From Acidimicrobiales bacterium (GTDB lineage Bacteria; Actinomycetota; Acidimicrobiia; Acidimicrobiales; MedAcidi-G1), in contig JASLKK010000004.1 in the NCBI GenBank assembly GCA_030747595.1, positions 124,001-188,000 of the forward strand: 64,000 nucleotides of DNA, given 5' to 3'. Under the pieces are notes generated by a model. That model searched no databases. It was not told the origin of the DNA and worked only from the letters and a program-made list of their open reading frames with translations. The position numbers were made by a program, and so were the translations under genes. Positions 18,101 to 26,026 of the stretch are shown piece by piece. Position 1 is the first letter of the stretch; every line of letters starts with the position of its first letter.

Positions 18101-18171
18101 TCTACACCGAGGGCGTCAGAGGCACCCCCGCCCCCCAGGGGAGGGGGTGACAGACTCAGGCTGTGAAGAAG
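18101..18171 (+). repeat. Intergenic direct repeat, copy 1 (5' of the secreted nuclease)
   Basis: This 71-bp stretch aligns without gaps to 19347-19417. The ends and core are nearly identical (TCTACACC, AGGGGG.GACAGACT, GAAGAAG) and the middle is diverged. It contains the hairpin CACCCCC/GGGGGTG (18123-18129 with 18143-18149), whose partner in copy 2 keeps pairing with A-T replaced by G-C. The last bases overlap the nuclease start (GTG at 18163). Confidence 0.6.
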
Positions 18172-19332
18172 TACGCGGTTGTTCTGACGTTCTTCTTGGT
18201 CGTCTCGGGGTGTGGTGGGAGTTCAGACACAACAGCACCAACCTCAACCACTGCGGCGACACCGACCGCGACGATCAGGGTGGCTCCCACCGCGACAGCC
18301 GTGTCTACGACGATCAGGGTGGCTCCCACCGCGACAGCCGTGTCCACGACGATCAGCGTGGCTCCCACCGCGACAGCCGTGTCCACGACGACCACCGTCG
18401 CCCCCACCATAACTACGGCACCGCCGCCAACGACTGCTGCGACAACTACGACTACACCGCCGCCAGCGACCTCCGTTGCGTCTACGACAACGACGACCGC
18501 GAACATCAACTGGATCTCAGAACTGCTTGCCCCTCTTGTGGTCAGTAGTGCCTCCGCACCTATCAACTACGACCGCGACGACTGGGGCTCAGGGTGGTCA
18601 GATGACGACAGCGACTGCATAAACACACGCCACGAAGTCCTCATCCTCGAATCACTAACTGAGACAGGTTTCAGTTCTTCAGGATGCTCAGTCGTCAGCG
18701 GGCAGTGGTACGCCGCGTTCACTGGCACGTACGTCACCAACCCCAGTTCGTTGGACGTCGACCACTTCGTGCCACTCGCCAATGCCCACGATTCGGGCGG
18801 ATGGGCTTGGTCGTCAGCGACTAAGAGGTCCTATTACAACGACCTTGTTGATCCGCAGCACCTGATCGCAGTTACTGCCTCGGCCAACCGGTCAAAGGGA
18901 TCACGCGGCCCGGAGGAGTGGAAGCCCCCTGATTCCAGTTATTGGTGCCAGTACGCCGACTCTTGGGTGGACATCAAGGTGCGTTGGGGTCTCACAGTGA
19001 CCTCCGCAGAACTGTCCACGCTCCAATCGATGCTCGGTACCTGTGGCGGTCCGCCAACCGGTGTCTACGTCCCACCTGCGGCCCCATCGACCACGACTAG
19101 TACCACTACTAGCACCACGACCACGACCACCACGACTACGACGGTTGCGCCAACGACCACAACCTCTGGAGTACCTGACAACCCGGGTAACACGAAGAAC
19201 TGCTCCGACTTCTCCAGCTACCCGGCGGCGAAGGCATGGTTTGACACCTACTTCCCGTACTACGGCGACGTGGCGCGTCTAGATGGGGACAATGACGGTG
19301 AGCCATGCGAGTCCCTGCCCGGAGGCCCATAA
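18163..19332 (+). CDS. Secreted lipoprotein nuclease: HNH/DUF1524-type domain plus excalibur domain
   Basis: A 389-residue predicted lipoprotein. The signal peptide ends in the lipobox VVSGC (C17). A Thr/Ala/Pro-rich linker (about 18-115) includes three 13-residue repeats. The HNH-type nuclease domain follows (about 120-305), with the histidine motif SLDVDHFVPLANAHDSGG and NDLVDPQHLIAVTASANRSKGSRGPEEW, as in actinobacterial extracellular DUF1524/GmrSD-C-like nucleases. After a second Thr-rich linker comes a C-terminal excalibur calcium-binding domain (NCSDFSSY...DGDNDGEPCE). It should act outside the membrane on DNA or RNA, for nutrient scavenging or competition; this is inference. The start GTG 18163 precedes MKKYAVV. 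Confidence 0.85.
   Translation: MKKYAVVLTFFLVVSGCGGSSDTTAPTSTTAATPTATIRVAPTATAVSTTIRVAPTATAVSTTISVAPTATAVSTTTTVAPTITTAPPPTTAATTTTTPPPATSVASTTTTTANINWISELLAPLVVSSASAPINYDRDDWGSGWSDDDSDCINTRHEVLILESLTETGFSSSGCSVVSGQWYAAFTGTYVTNPSSLDVDHFVPLANAHDSGGWAWSSATKRSYYNDLVDPQHLIAVTASANRSKGSRGPEEWKPPDSSYWCQYADSWVDIKVRWGLTVTSAELSTLQSMLGTCGGPPTGVYVPPAAPSTTTSTTTSTTTTTTTTTTVAPTTTTSGVPDNPGNTKNCSDFSSYPAAKAWFDTYFPYYGDVARLDGDNDGEPCESLPGGP
18271..18387 (+). repeat. Three 39-bp tandem repeats in the nuclease linker
   Basis: Units begin at 18271, 18310 and 18349. Each encodes 13 residues of the pattern TI(R/S)VAPTATAVST, and the units differ by one or two bases. The near identity at DNA level shows recent expansion, and the copy number may vary between strains. 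Confidence 0.9.
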
Positions 19333-19346
19333 ACCACCTGCATGTA

Positions 19347-19417
19347 TCTACACCTTGGGGCCCCAGCAGTCGCCCCACTCCCGGGGGAGGGGGCGACAGA
19401 CTGGGTAGACGAAGAAG
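19347..19417 (+). repeat. Intergenic direct repeat, copy 2 (3' of the secreted nuclease)
   Basis: Ungapped partner of 18101-18171. It carries the hairpin GTCGCCCC/GGGGGCGAC (19369-19376 with 19389-19397). Here GAAGAAG is not preceded by a start codon. The following 50 bp still resemble the signal-peptide-coding part of the nuclease gene, suggesting the remnant of a lost tandem paralogue. Confidence 0.6.
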
Positions 19418-19472
19418 AGCCCGACGGCGTTGGTCACTCAGTTGCCGGTCGTGGTGCTGGGAGTTGGTCGAA

Positions 19473-20132
19473 TCAGTCGGTGCTTCCGCCCGGGGCGATG
19501 ACGACGATGGCACCCGACCCGACGGTTACCTCGGCTGCCGTGCCGATCATCCGATTCGAGAGGCCCAGGCCAACGCCGGGTTCGAGCGTCGCTTCGTTGA
19601 GCGACCAGACCAGTCCGGTCGTCGTCACGCCGGTGGCCGCACCGCCGACGGCCATCAGGCTGACCAGGTCATCGGTACTGCCGTCGATCCGGACCTGATC
19701 CCAGACCACCCAGGCCCGCGCCTCATCGATCCGAACGTCGACCCGGAGAGCCGACCACCGATCACCGGCCAGAATCAGCAGATTTCCGAGGGCGTGATCG
19801 GCCCGCCCGCCCGCGGTGACCACCACCGTCACCGACGTCGCCCCGGCACGCAGCGCCGCCGCCAGGGCCAACTCGAGGTCGCTTTCGTCCTTGTCGACCG
19901 GGTGGCGTTCCACGACCCGGGCAATCACTTCGGCGCCGTCGCTGGCCGAATCCATGTCGCCGACGAGCAGGTCGACGGTTAATCCGAGTCGGAGAGCGTT
20001 ATCGATGCCCTCGTCGGCGGCGATCACCAGATCGGCGTCCGGTAGCGGTGCCAGTCTCCGGGGAAGCGGCCCGCCGGTCACGATCAGTGCGTGTCCACCT
20101 GCGGACCCGACAGTGGACGGGTCGATGGTCAC
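19473..20132 (-). CDS. Thiamine pyrophosphokinase family protein
   Basis: A 219-residue protein that should transfer pyrophosphate from ATP to thiamine, giving the cofactor TPP. Visible motifs are AADEGIDNALRLGL, the GDMDS loop, DKDESDLELAL (the DKDxTDxE motif with Ser for Thr) and AGGRADHALGN. Start GTG 20132 overlaps the stop of the upstream ABC ATPase by 4 bp (GTGA), so translation is coupled. The coupling with an ABC ATPase hints at cofactor or vitamin transport, but no permease or binding protein accompanies it. Confidence 0.88.
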   Translation of the reverse strand: MTIDPSTVGSAGGHALIVTGGPLPRRLAPLPDADLVIAADEGIDNALRLGLTVDLLVGDMDSASDGAEVIARVVERHPVDKDESDLELALAAALRAGATSVTVVVTAGGRADHALGNLLILAGDRWSALRVDVRIDEARAWVVWDQVRIDGSTDDLVSLMAVGGAATGVTTTGLVWSLNEATLEPGVGLGLSNRMIGTAAEVTVGSGAIVVIAPGGSTD

Positions 20133-20938
20133 CTGCCTACCCCGTTGACCCGCACTGTCCAACGGCCCTCCTGACACGTGAGCGACAGGTCAAGCCCGTA
20201 GCAGTCCGAGAGGGCTCGGGCAGTCAGGACGTCAGCCAGCGGCCCAACCGCCACGATCCGGCCGCCCTCCATGAGTAGCCCGTGGGTGAACCCGGGCGGG
20301 ATCTCCTCAACGTGGTGGGTTACCTGGACCATGGGCGGCATCGCCGGGTCGGTCGCCAGGTCGGCCAGCGTCGACACCAGTTCCTCCCGGCCGCCGAGGT
20401 CCAGCCCTGCTGTTGGCTCATCCAACAGCAGGAGATCGGGGTCGACCATCAGGGTCCGGGCCAAGAGCACCCGCTGGCGCTCACCGGACGACAATGTGCC
20501 GAACCGGTGGTCGGCCCGGTGACCACAGCCGATCCTCTTCAAAAGGTCGCGGGCCCGGTCGCGATCCTCGTCGTCGTAGTCGTCCCACCAGGGCTCCAAC
20601 GCACCGTGCCGGGCGGTCATCACCACGTCGGTGGCTGCCAGGTCGGGCCGGAAGGCGTCGGCCAAAGTCGCCGAGGCGTAGCCGATCTGGCGTCGGAGCG
20701 ACCGCACATCGGTTCGTCCCAGTGTCCGGCCCAGCACGGAAACCGTCCCGGTGGTCGGGTGTAGTTGCAGGGCGGCGATCCGAAGCAGGGTGCTCTTGCC
20801 TGACCCGTTGGGCCCCAGGACCACCCAATGCTGGCCGCCCCTGACCTGCCAGTCGATGCTCTCCAGCAGTTGGGTTCCCTCGGTTCGGCGGCTCACGTCG
20901 GCTAGTTCGAGTACGGGGTCCGTGGCTGGCTCCAACAC
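20129..20938 (-). CDS. ABC transporter ATP-binding protein (stand-alone)
   Basis: A 269-residue single ATPase domain: Walker A GPNGSGKST, signature TLSSGERQRVLLARTL, Walker B LLLLDEPTAGLD, H-loop VTHH. The sequence resembles the ModF/iron-chelate group of stand-alone ATPases. No membrane component is encoded next to it, so it must pair with a distant permease or act in a non-transport role. The start is GTG 20938. The downstream thiamine pyrophosphokinase overlaps by 4 bp; upstream there are 39 bp to the TSUP permease gene. Confidence 0.85.
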   Translation of the reverse strand: MLEPATDPVLELADVSRRTEGTQLLESIDWQVRGGQHWVVLGPNGSGKSTLLRIAALQLHPTTGTVSVLGRTLGRTDVRSLRRQIGYASATLADAFRPDLAATDVVMTARHGALEPWWDDYDDEDRDRARDLLKRIGCGHRADHRFGTLSSGERQRVLLARTLMVDPDLLLLDEPTAGLDLGGREELVSTLADLATDPAMPPMVQVTHHVEEIPPGFTHGLLMEGGRIVAVGPLADVLTARALSDCYGLDLSLTCQEGRWTVRVNGVGR

Positions 20939-20977
20939 GCTGATGACCCTAGGCCGACCCGTTGCGACGGGCGCTGG

Positions 20978-21694
20978 TCAGAACAGTGAACGGAGCAGGA
21001 GGAGCACGGCGAAGGAACCGGACAGGACGTACACCGCTGGGGCCAGCCACCCGTGGTCGAGCAAGGGGCGAAGACGGCTACTGAGTGCCACGCCGACCAG
21101 CACCGAGGGGAGCAGGGAGAGCGCCAGGAGGAGGTCCGACGTACCGAACTCACCGGCCAGGGTCAACACGACCAACGAGATGGTCGTCCCTACGAAGAAG
21201 AAGGCGTTGAGGGTGGCCCGTAGTTCCGGGCCCGAGGAACCGTCCAGCACCAGGGCGATCGGAGGGCCGCCGACGGCCACCGAGGTGCCCATGAATCCGC
21301 TCAGGCCGCCGGCCCCCATGAGCGTCCACGGGGTCTTGGTGGCGTGCACTCCGGAGACCTTTAGACCCACGCCGACCAGCAACAGGGTGCCGAAGAGCAG
21401 GCCGATTCCGTCCTCGGACACCGCGGTGAGCGCCCAGGCGCCGAGCAGCACACCAGGAACCCGCCCGATTAGGGCCCACCGGAGGCCCGCCCGATCAATG
21501 GCGCCGTGCTCGCGCCAGGCGTAGAGGGCACAGAGCAACGGGTTGGCCAGCAGTACCGGACCGGGCACGAAGTCCGGGGCGATGAGGGCGAGTATGGGCA
21601 CGGCGAACAGACCGGCACCAAAGCCCAGCACACCCTGAATGGTGCAACCGACGGTGAACACGAGCAGACCGAGTACGAACTCGAGCGTGCTCAA
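20978..21694 (-). CDS. TauE/SafE (TSUP) family permease
   Basis: A 238-residue membrane protein with about seven to eight hydrophobic segments. The N-terminal repeat motif GVLGFGAGLFAVPIL and the second-half GGLSGFMGTSVAVGGPPIAL are typical of TSUP proteins, which move sulfite, sulfoacetate or other small organic anions. Start TTG 21694 overlaps the stop of the upstream ABC exporter by 4 bp (TTGA), so it belongs to the same transcript. The substrate cannot be read from the sequence. Confidence 0.85.
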   Translation of the reverse strand: MSTLEFVLGLLVFTVGCTIQGVLGFGAGLFAVPILALIAPDFVPGPVLLANPLLCALYAWREHGAIDRAGLRWALIGRVPGVLLGAWALTAVSEDGIGLLFGTLLLVGVGLKVSGVHATKTPWTLMGAGGLSGFMGTSVAVGGPPIALVLDGSSGPELRATLNAFFFVGTTISLVVLTLAGEFGTSDLLLALSLLPSVLVGVALSSRLRPLLDHGWLAPAVYVLSGSFAVLLLLRSLF

Positions 21695-23634
21695 CGGAGG
21701 CTCCCTCCGTCGCTGTGCCTATCCCCGATCGGACCGCCTGAGGCGTGCCGCTGCCACGTTTCGACCATGGCCGCATACTGCCCACCGAGGGCTATCAACT
21801 CGGCATGGGTCCCGTGCTCAACGATCCGTCCGTCATCGACGACAGCCACCCGGTCGGCTCGCATGGCGGTGGCCAGACGGTGGGCGATGAGGATGGCCGT
21901 GCGCCCCTCGAGCACCTGATCCAACGCCCGTTCGATGACCGACTCGGACTGCAGATCCAGGTTGGACGTGGCCTCGTCGAGCACCAGCACTCGGGGGCGA
22001 GCCAGGAACGCCCGGGCCAGAGCGACCAACTGGCGCTCGCCGGCAGACAGCGAGGCCCCCCTTTCGTGGATGGGGGTGTGGATACCGTCGGGCATCCGAT
22101 CGAGCAGTGGTCCCAGACCGACTACCCGACACGCTTCGGCCACTTCGTCGTGGGGGGCATCGGGTCGAGCGAACGACACATTGTCGGCGATCGTTCCGTT
22201 GAACAGAAACGCTTCCTGGGGGACCACGCCCAGCTGACGCCGCAGCGAAGTGATACCGACGTTCCGAAGGTCGTGCCCGTCGATGGTGATGTGGCCGAAC
22301 GTCGGGTCGTGGAATCGGGTGACCAGCTTGGCGATGGTCGACTTGCCGGCCCCAGTCGGCCCGACCACGGCCAAGACCTCACCTGGTTCGAGGACCAGAT
22401 TGATGTCTCGCAGCACCAAGTGGTCGGAGTCGTACCCGAAGGTCACCGCGTCGAAATGGATCCGTCCGTCGATGGGGGGAAGGTCGACGGCGTCAACCAG
22501 TTCGACCACGGTTGGCTCGGTGCCGAGGAGGCCACGCAGCTTGAGCACCGCGGCATTGCCCTGCTGGTACTGGTTGTAGAGCTGTACCAGAGTCTGGACC
22601 GGAGCAAAGAAGGAGGTGAGGAACAGGAGGAAGGCGGTAAGTTCGCCGATCGTCACCTCGCCCCGGAGCGCCATTCGCCCACCGACGAGAAGGACCACAG
22701 CCTGGGCGATGATCCCGATGGACTCGGTGCCGGGTCCGAACAGGGCTTGAGCCCGGCCCATGTAGAGGTTGGCCTCCAGGTGGGCGTCGATGATGCGCTG
22801 GTGGCGGGCCACGTCGTGATCGCGACGGCCGAAGGCGGTGATGACCCGGATGCCGGCCAGGCTCTCGGCCAGGTTGGACAGGACGTCGGCGATGCGGTCC
22901 CGCACCCGGAGGTAACCGATGTGAGATACCCGTCGGAACCAGAGGGTCAGCACCACGTTGATCGGGACGACGGTGAGCAGACAGACAAGGGCCAGGCCGG
23001 GGTGGAGCACCAATAGGTAGGCAGTGATGACGATCAACGTCATGCCCTGGACTACGAAGCTGACCAGGCCCTCCTGGAGCAGGGTGGTGAGGGCCTCGAT
23101 GTCGCTGGTCATCCGGGTCATCAGCACGCCCGACTTCTCGCCTGTGAAGAAGTCCAGCGACTGGCGCTGGAAATGGCTGAACACCCGGACGCGGAGGTCG
23201 TAGACGAGACGCTCGCCCAGTCGACCGGTGAAGCGGGTCCGTAGGAACGATGCGCCGGTGGAAAGCACCACGGCACCCAGGTAGGCCGACGCAACAGCCA
23301 TCAGAACGCCGATCTCGCCGGCCAAAACGCCCTGGTCGATGCCGATCTGGGTAAGCAACGGACCCACGTGGAGAAGACCGGTCTCGGCGATGACCAGGAG
23401 AAGGGCCACGAACAGGCCGCCGGCGTGTGGGATCAGGAAGGTGCGAAGCCCGAACGGTCGCCGATCCCAGCGGGAATGCGAGAACGATACGTCCGGCTCG
23501 GGGTGGTCGGGTTCGTGGCGGAGGACGTCCTCGATCCGGGTTCGAAGCTCGTCGGGCACGTCGGCGTAGGGGAGACCGGCCTGGGCGTTGGCTTGGACCG
23601 ACGAAGGTCCGGCGAAGAAACCGTGGCCGCCCAT
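21691..23634 (-). CDS. ABC exporter half-transporter, catalytically intact subunit
   Basis: A 647-residue type IV ABC exporter: an N-terminal extension (about 60 residues), six transmembrane helices (about 70-360) and an ATPase domain with Walker A VGPTGAGKST, Walker B VLVLDEATSNLD carrying the catalytic Glu, and H-loop AHR. The signature is altered (SLSAGERQ instead of LSGGQ). The partner subunit upstream has the complementary defect, so the two form a heterodimer with one consensus and one degenerate ATP site. The ATG at 23634 overlaps the partner's stop by one base. It probably exports drugs or lipids; substrate unknown. Confidence 0.92.
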   Translation of the reverse strand: MGGHGFFAGPSSVQANAQAGLPYADVPDELRTRIEDVLRHEPDHPEPDVSFSHSRWDRRPFGLRTFLIPHAGGLFVALLLVIAETGLLHVGPLLTQIGIDQGVLAGEIGVLMAVASAYLGAVVLSTGASFLRTRFTGRLGERLVYDLRVRVFSHFQRQSLDFFTGEKSGVLMTRMTSDIEALTTLLQEGLVSFVVQGMTLIVITAYLLVLHPGLALVCLLTVVPINVVLTLWFRRVSHIGYLRVRDRIADVLSNLAESLAGIRVITAFGRRDHDVARHQRIIDAHLEANLYMGRAQALFGPGTESIGIIAQAVVLLVGGRMALRGEVTIGELTAFLLFLTSFFAPVQTLVQLYNQYQQGNAAVLKLRGLLGTEPTVVELVDAVDLPPIDGRIHFDAVTFGYDSDHLVLRDINLVLEPGEVLAVVGPTGAGKSTIAKLVTRFHDPTFGHITIDGHDLRNVGITSLRRQLGVVPQEAFLFNGTIADNVSFARPDAPHDEVAEACRVVGLGPLLDRMPDGIHTPIHERGASLSAGERQLVALARAFLARPRVLVLDEATSNLDLQSESVIERALDQVLEGRTAILIAHRLATAMRADRVAVVDDGRIVEHGTHAELIALGGQYAAMVETWQRHASGGPIGDRHSDGGSLR

Positions 23635-25469
23635 CAGTCGGCGCTCCGTGTTGCATCGGCGCCGACTCCGTCGGTCTGGGTGAGGATTGCCGCGTAGCGG
23701 GGCTCGGTGGCCAGGAGGCTGGCGTGCGTACCGTCGGCCACCACCCGTCCGCCCTCCATGAGGACCACCCGATCCGCGAGGCTGATGGTGGACAGGCGGT
23801 GGGCAATCACGATGGTCGTGCGGTCGGCCATGAGATCAACCAGCCCCTGGTGGATGTCTTCCTCGGTCTGGACGTCGATGGCGCTCGTCGCGTCGTCAAG
23901 GATCAGTATGCGGGGATCGGTCAGGATGGTGCGGGCAAGCGCGATCCGTTGGCGTTGCCCGCCCGACAGGGTGTAACCCCGCTCGCCGACCACTTCGTCG
24001 TAGCCGTCGGACAGACCGACGATGAACTCGTCGGCCCGGGCGATGTGAGCCGCTGCCTCAACGTCCGGGCGGGAGGCATCGGGTCGACCGAAGGCCACGT
24101 TGTCGTGGAGTCGCTCGGAGAACAGGAACGACTCGTCGGGCACCTGGCTCACTGTGTGGCGCAGCCCGTCCAGTCGGCGGTCACGGACGTCAATGCCGTC
24201 GACGAGCACCGCACCGGAGGTCACGTCGTAGAAGCGGGGGAGGAGTCGGGCCACCGTCGACTTCCCGCAGCCCGTCCTACCGACGATGGCCACCGTCTCG
24301 CCGGGCTCAATCACCAGGTCGAAGCCGTCTAGGACCGGGCGGGGGTCTCCCTCGTGTTCCGGGTCGGCCGTGGGATAGGAGAACACCACAGAGCGGAACT
24401 CCACCCGACCCAGTTCGGGGGAAGCCGTTGCCGGCTCACGGGCGCCGGGTCGGTCGACGATGGCCGGCTCCTCGTCGAGGATCTCGTAGATCCGCATCGA
24501 CGAGGCGGCCGCCCGTTGTGCCTGGATGAGGACGAAGCCGAACATTCGGAACGGCATGGCGATCATGGTCACGTATCCGCTGAAGGCCAGGAGTGAGCCG
24601 ACCCCCACCTGACCGTCGATGGCCAGGTGGCCGCCGTAGAGCAGCACGAGGGCCATGCCGAGGCGGGGGAGGGCTTCAATCATTGGATTGAATCGGGCGC
24701 GGGCTTCAATCAGGGCGGTGGCCGACCAGCGGAGACGGTCGGCGGCCCGTGCCAATAGGGCGATCTGGTCGAATTCGGCGGCAAACGACTTGACGACCCG
24801 GGTCCCGTTGACGTTCTCGTCGACCACCATGGCCACTTCGGCCATACGACCCTGGGTGACCCACGACAGGGGAAAGACCCGGTCGCGGAGTTTCTGGCCT
24901 AGTACGAAGACGAACGGCATGGTGGAGACGGTGACCAACGTGAGTGGTACGTGGATGCTGAGCATGAATCCGAAGGCCATGAGAAAGCTGACTGCCGAGA
25001 GGCCGGCCAGCGGACCGAAGGCCAGCAGGAGTTGAATGGAGCGGATGTCGGAGTTGGCTCGGGAGATCACCTCACCAGCCGCCACCCGGTCGTAGAAGGA
25101 GAACGAGAGCCGGGTTAGGTGCTGGTAGACGGTGTCCCGCAGGTCGGTTTCGATCCGACATGCCGTGCCAAAGAGGAGGTATCGGTAGGTGAACCGGAGC
25201 CCAAACGACGCGGTAGCCATGACGACCAGGAGGATGGCGTGGCGCTCCAGGTCGGCGAAGGCCGCGGAACCGTCGAGGCCGCCTAGTGACCGGTCGACGG
25301 CCTGCCGCAGGACCATAGGGACAGAGACCTGGAGGGCGAGGCCCACAAGTCCGGTAACCAGGACAACGGTGAAGGCGGCCCGTCGGGCGACGATCATCGG
25401 GAGGAGCCGACGGAACCAGCCCTTAGAGGTGTCGGGATCGATCTGGGGCGTCGCCTTCTTCGCTCCCAT
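23634..25469 (-). CDS. ABC exporter half-transporter, degenerate-site subunit
   Basis: A 611-residue ABC exporter subunit with six transmembrane helices (about 25-320) and an ATPase domain: Walker A VGRTGCGKST, consensus signature TLSGGQRQR, H-loop IAHRLST. Walker B reads LILDDATSAID, where the catalytic Glu is Asp. This is the hallmark of the non-hydrolysing site in heterodimeric exporters. ATG 25469 is chosen because it starts 4 bp after the MarR stop; an earlier in-frame start would overlap MarR. It is the second gene of the MarR-ABC-ABC-TSUP operon. Confidence 0.92.
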   Translation of the reverse strand: MGAKKATPQIDPDTSKGWFRRLLPMIVARRAAFTVVLVTGLVGLALQVSVPMVLRQAVDRSLGGLDGSAAFADLERHAILLVVMATASFGLRFTYRYLLFGTACRIETDLRDTVYQHLTRLSFSFYDRVAAGEVISRANSDIRSIQLLLAFGPLAGLSAVSFLMAFGFMLSIHVPLTLVTVSTMPFVFVLGQKLRDRVFPLSWVTQGRMAEVAMVVDENVNGTRVVKSFAAEFDQIALLARAADRLRWSATALIEARARFNPMIEALPRLGMALVLLYGGHLAIDGQVGVGSLLAFSGYVTMIAMPFRMFGFVLIQAQRAAASSMRIYEILDEEPAIVDRPGAREPATASPELGRVEFRSVVFSYPTADPEHEGDPRPVLDGFDLVIEPGETVAIVGRTGCGKSTVARLLPRFYDVTSGAVLVDGIDVRDRRLDGLRHTVSQVPDESFLFSERLHDNVAFGRPDASRPDVEAAAHIARADEFIVGLSDGYDEVVGERGYTLSGGQRQRIALARTILTDPRILILDDATSAIDVQTEEDIHQGLVDLMADRTTIVIAHRLSTISLADRVVLMEGGRVVADGTHASLLATEPRYAAILTQTDGVGADATRSAD

Positions 25470-25473
25470 CAGG

Positions 25474-25947
25474 TCAGGCGGTGCCGGCGGCACGGGCAGC
25501 ACGGATGGCGTCGCCGAACTTACTGAGGTTCTCGATAAGCGGCGTGGGGTCGCCGGCGTTCACGTGTGCTCCGAGCGCCATGAGGCGGTCGGCCACCGCA
25601 CGGTCGGCGATCTCGAGGATCCGTCGGCCGCTTTCGGTCAGGTGGTGGACAACCCGTCGTCCGTCGTCGGGGTCGTCGTGGCGCTCGACGAGGTCCCGCT
25701 CTCCTAGCCCGTCCATCAGTGCGGTGATCGACGGGCGGCTGACCGAGAGCCGGTCGGCCAAGTCGGAGGGCGCGGCGCCGCCCTCGTCAAGGAAGACGAG
25801 GACCCGGTACTGGGAGAGGCTGAGCTGGTGTTCGGTCAGGGGAATGGTGATCTGGCGGGCCAGCTTGGCTGCGGCCCGGGCGGCGTCGACCTCCCTGGTG
25901 GGATGCCCCTCCTTGGCGGGAGGCGAGTCGTCAGGAGGGTTGGTCAT
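25474..25947 (-). CDS. MarR family transcriptional regulator
   Basis: A 157-residue winged-helix regulator. The helix-turn-helix and wing are visible in APSDLADRLSVSRPSITALMDGLGERDLVERHDDPDDGRR. It begins the operon that encodes the heterodimeric ABC exporter, the usual arrangement of a MarR protein that represses its own efflux operon and is released by a transported compound. The ATG is at 25947. An AT-rich stretch at about 25950-25972 (GTTAACGTATCGAACTATTT) just upstream is the likely promoter/operator; no clear dyad is seen there. Confidence 0.88.
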   Translation of the reverse strand: MTNPPDDSPPAKEGHPTREVDAARAAAKLARQITIPLTEHQLSLSQYRVLVFLDEGGAAPSDLADRLSVSRPSITALMDGLGERDLVERHDDPDDGRRVVHHLTESGRRILEIADRAVADRLMALGAHVNAGDPTPLIENLSKFGDAIRAARAAGTA

Positions 25948-26026
25948 GATGGTTAACGTATCGAACTATTTCTGAGGGCTCGCATCGGCCGTTACCGGTT
26001 GACGGGCATCGGTAGCCTTAGACCAG

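Noticed and set aside
16220-19472. Integrated element with duplicated tRNA end (attL/attR)
   Set aside because: No second copy of the tRNA-Val 3' end and no integrase gene were found in the window.
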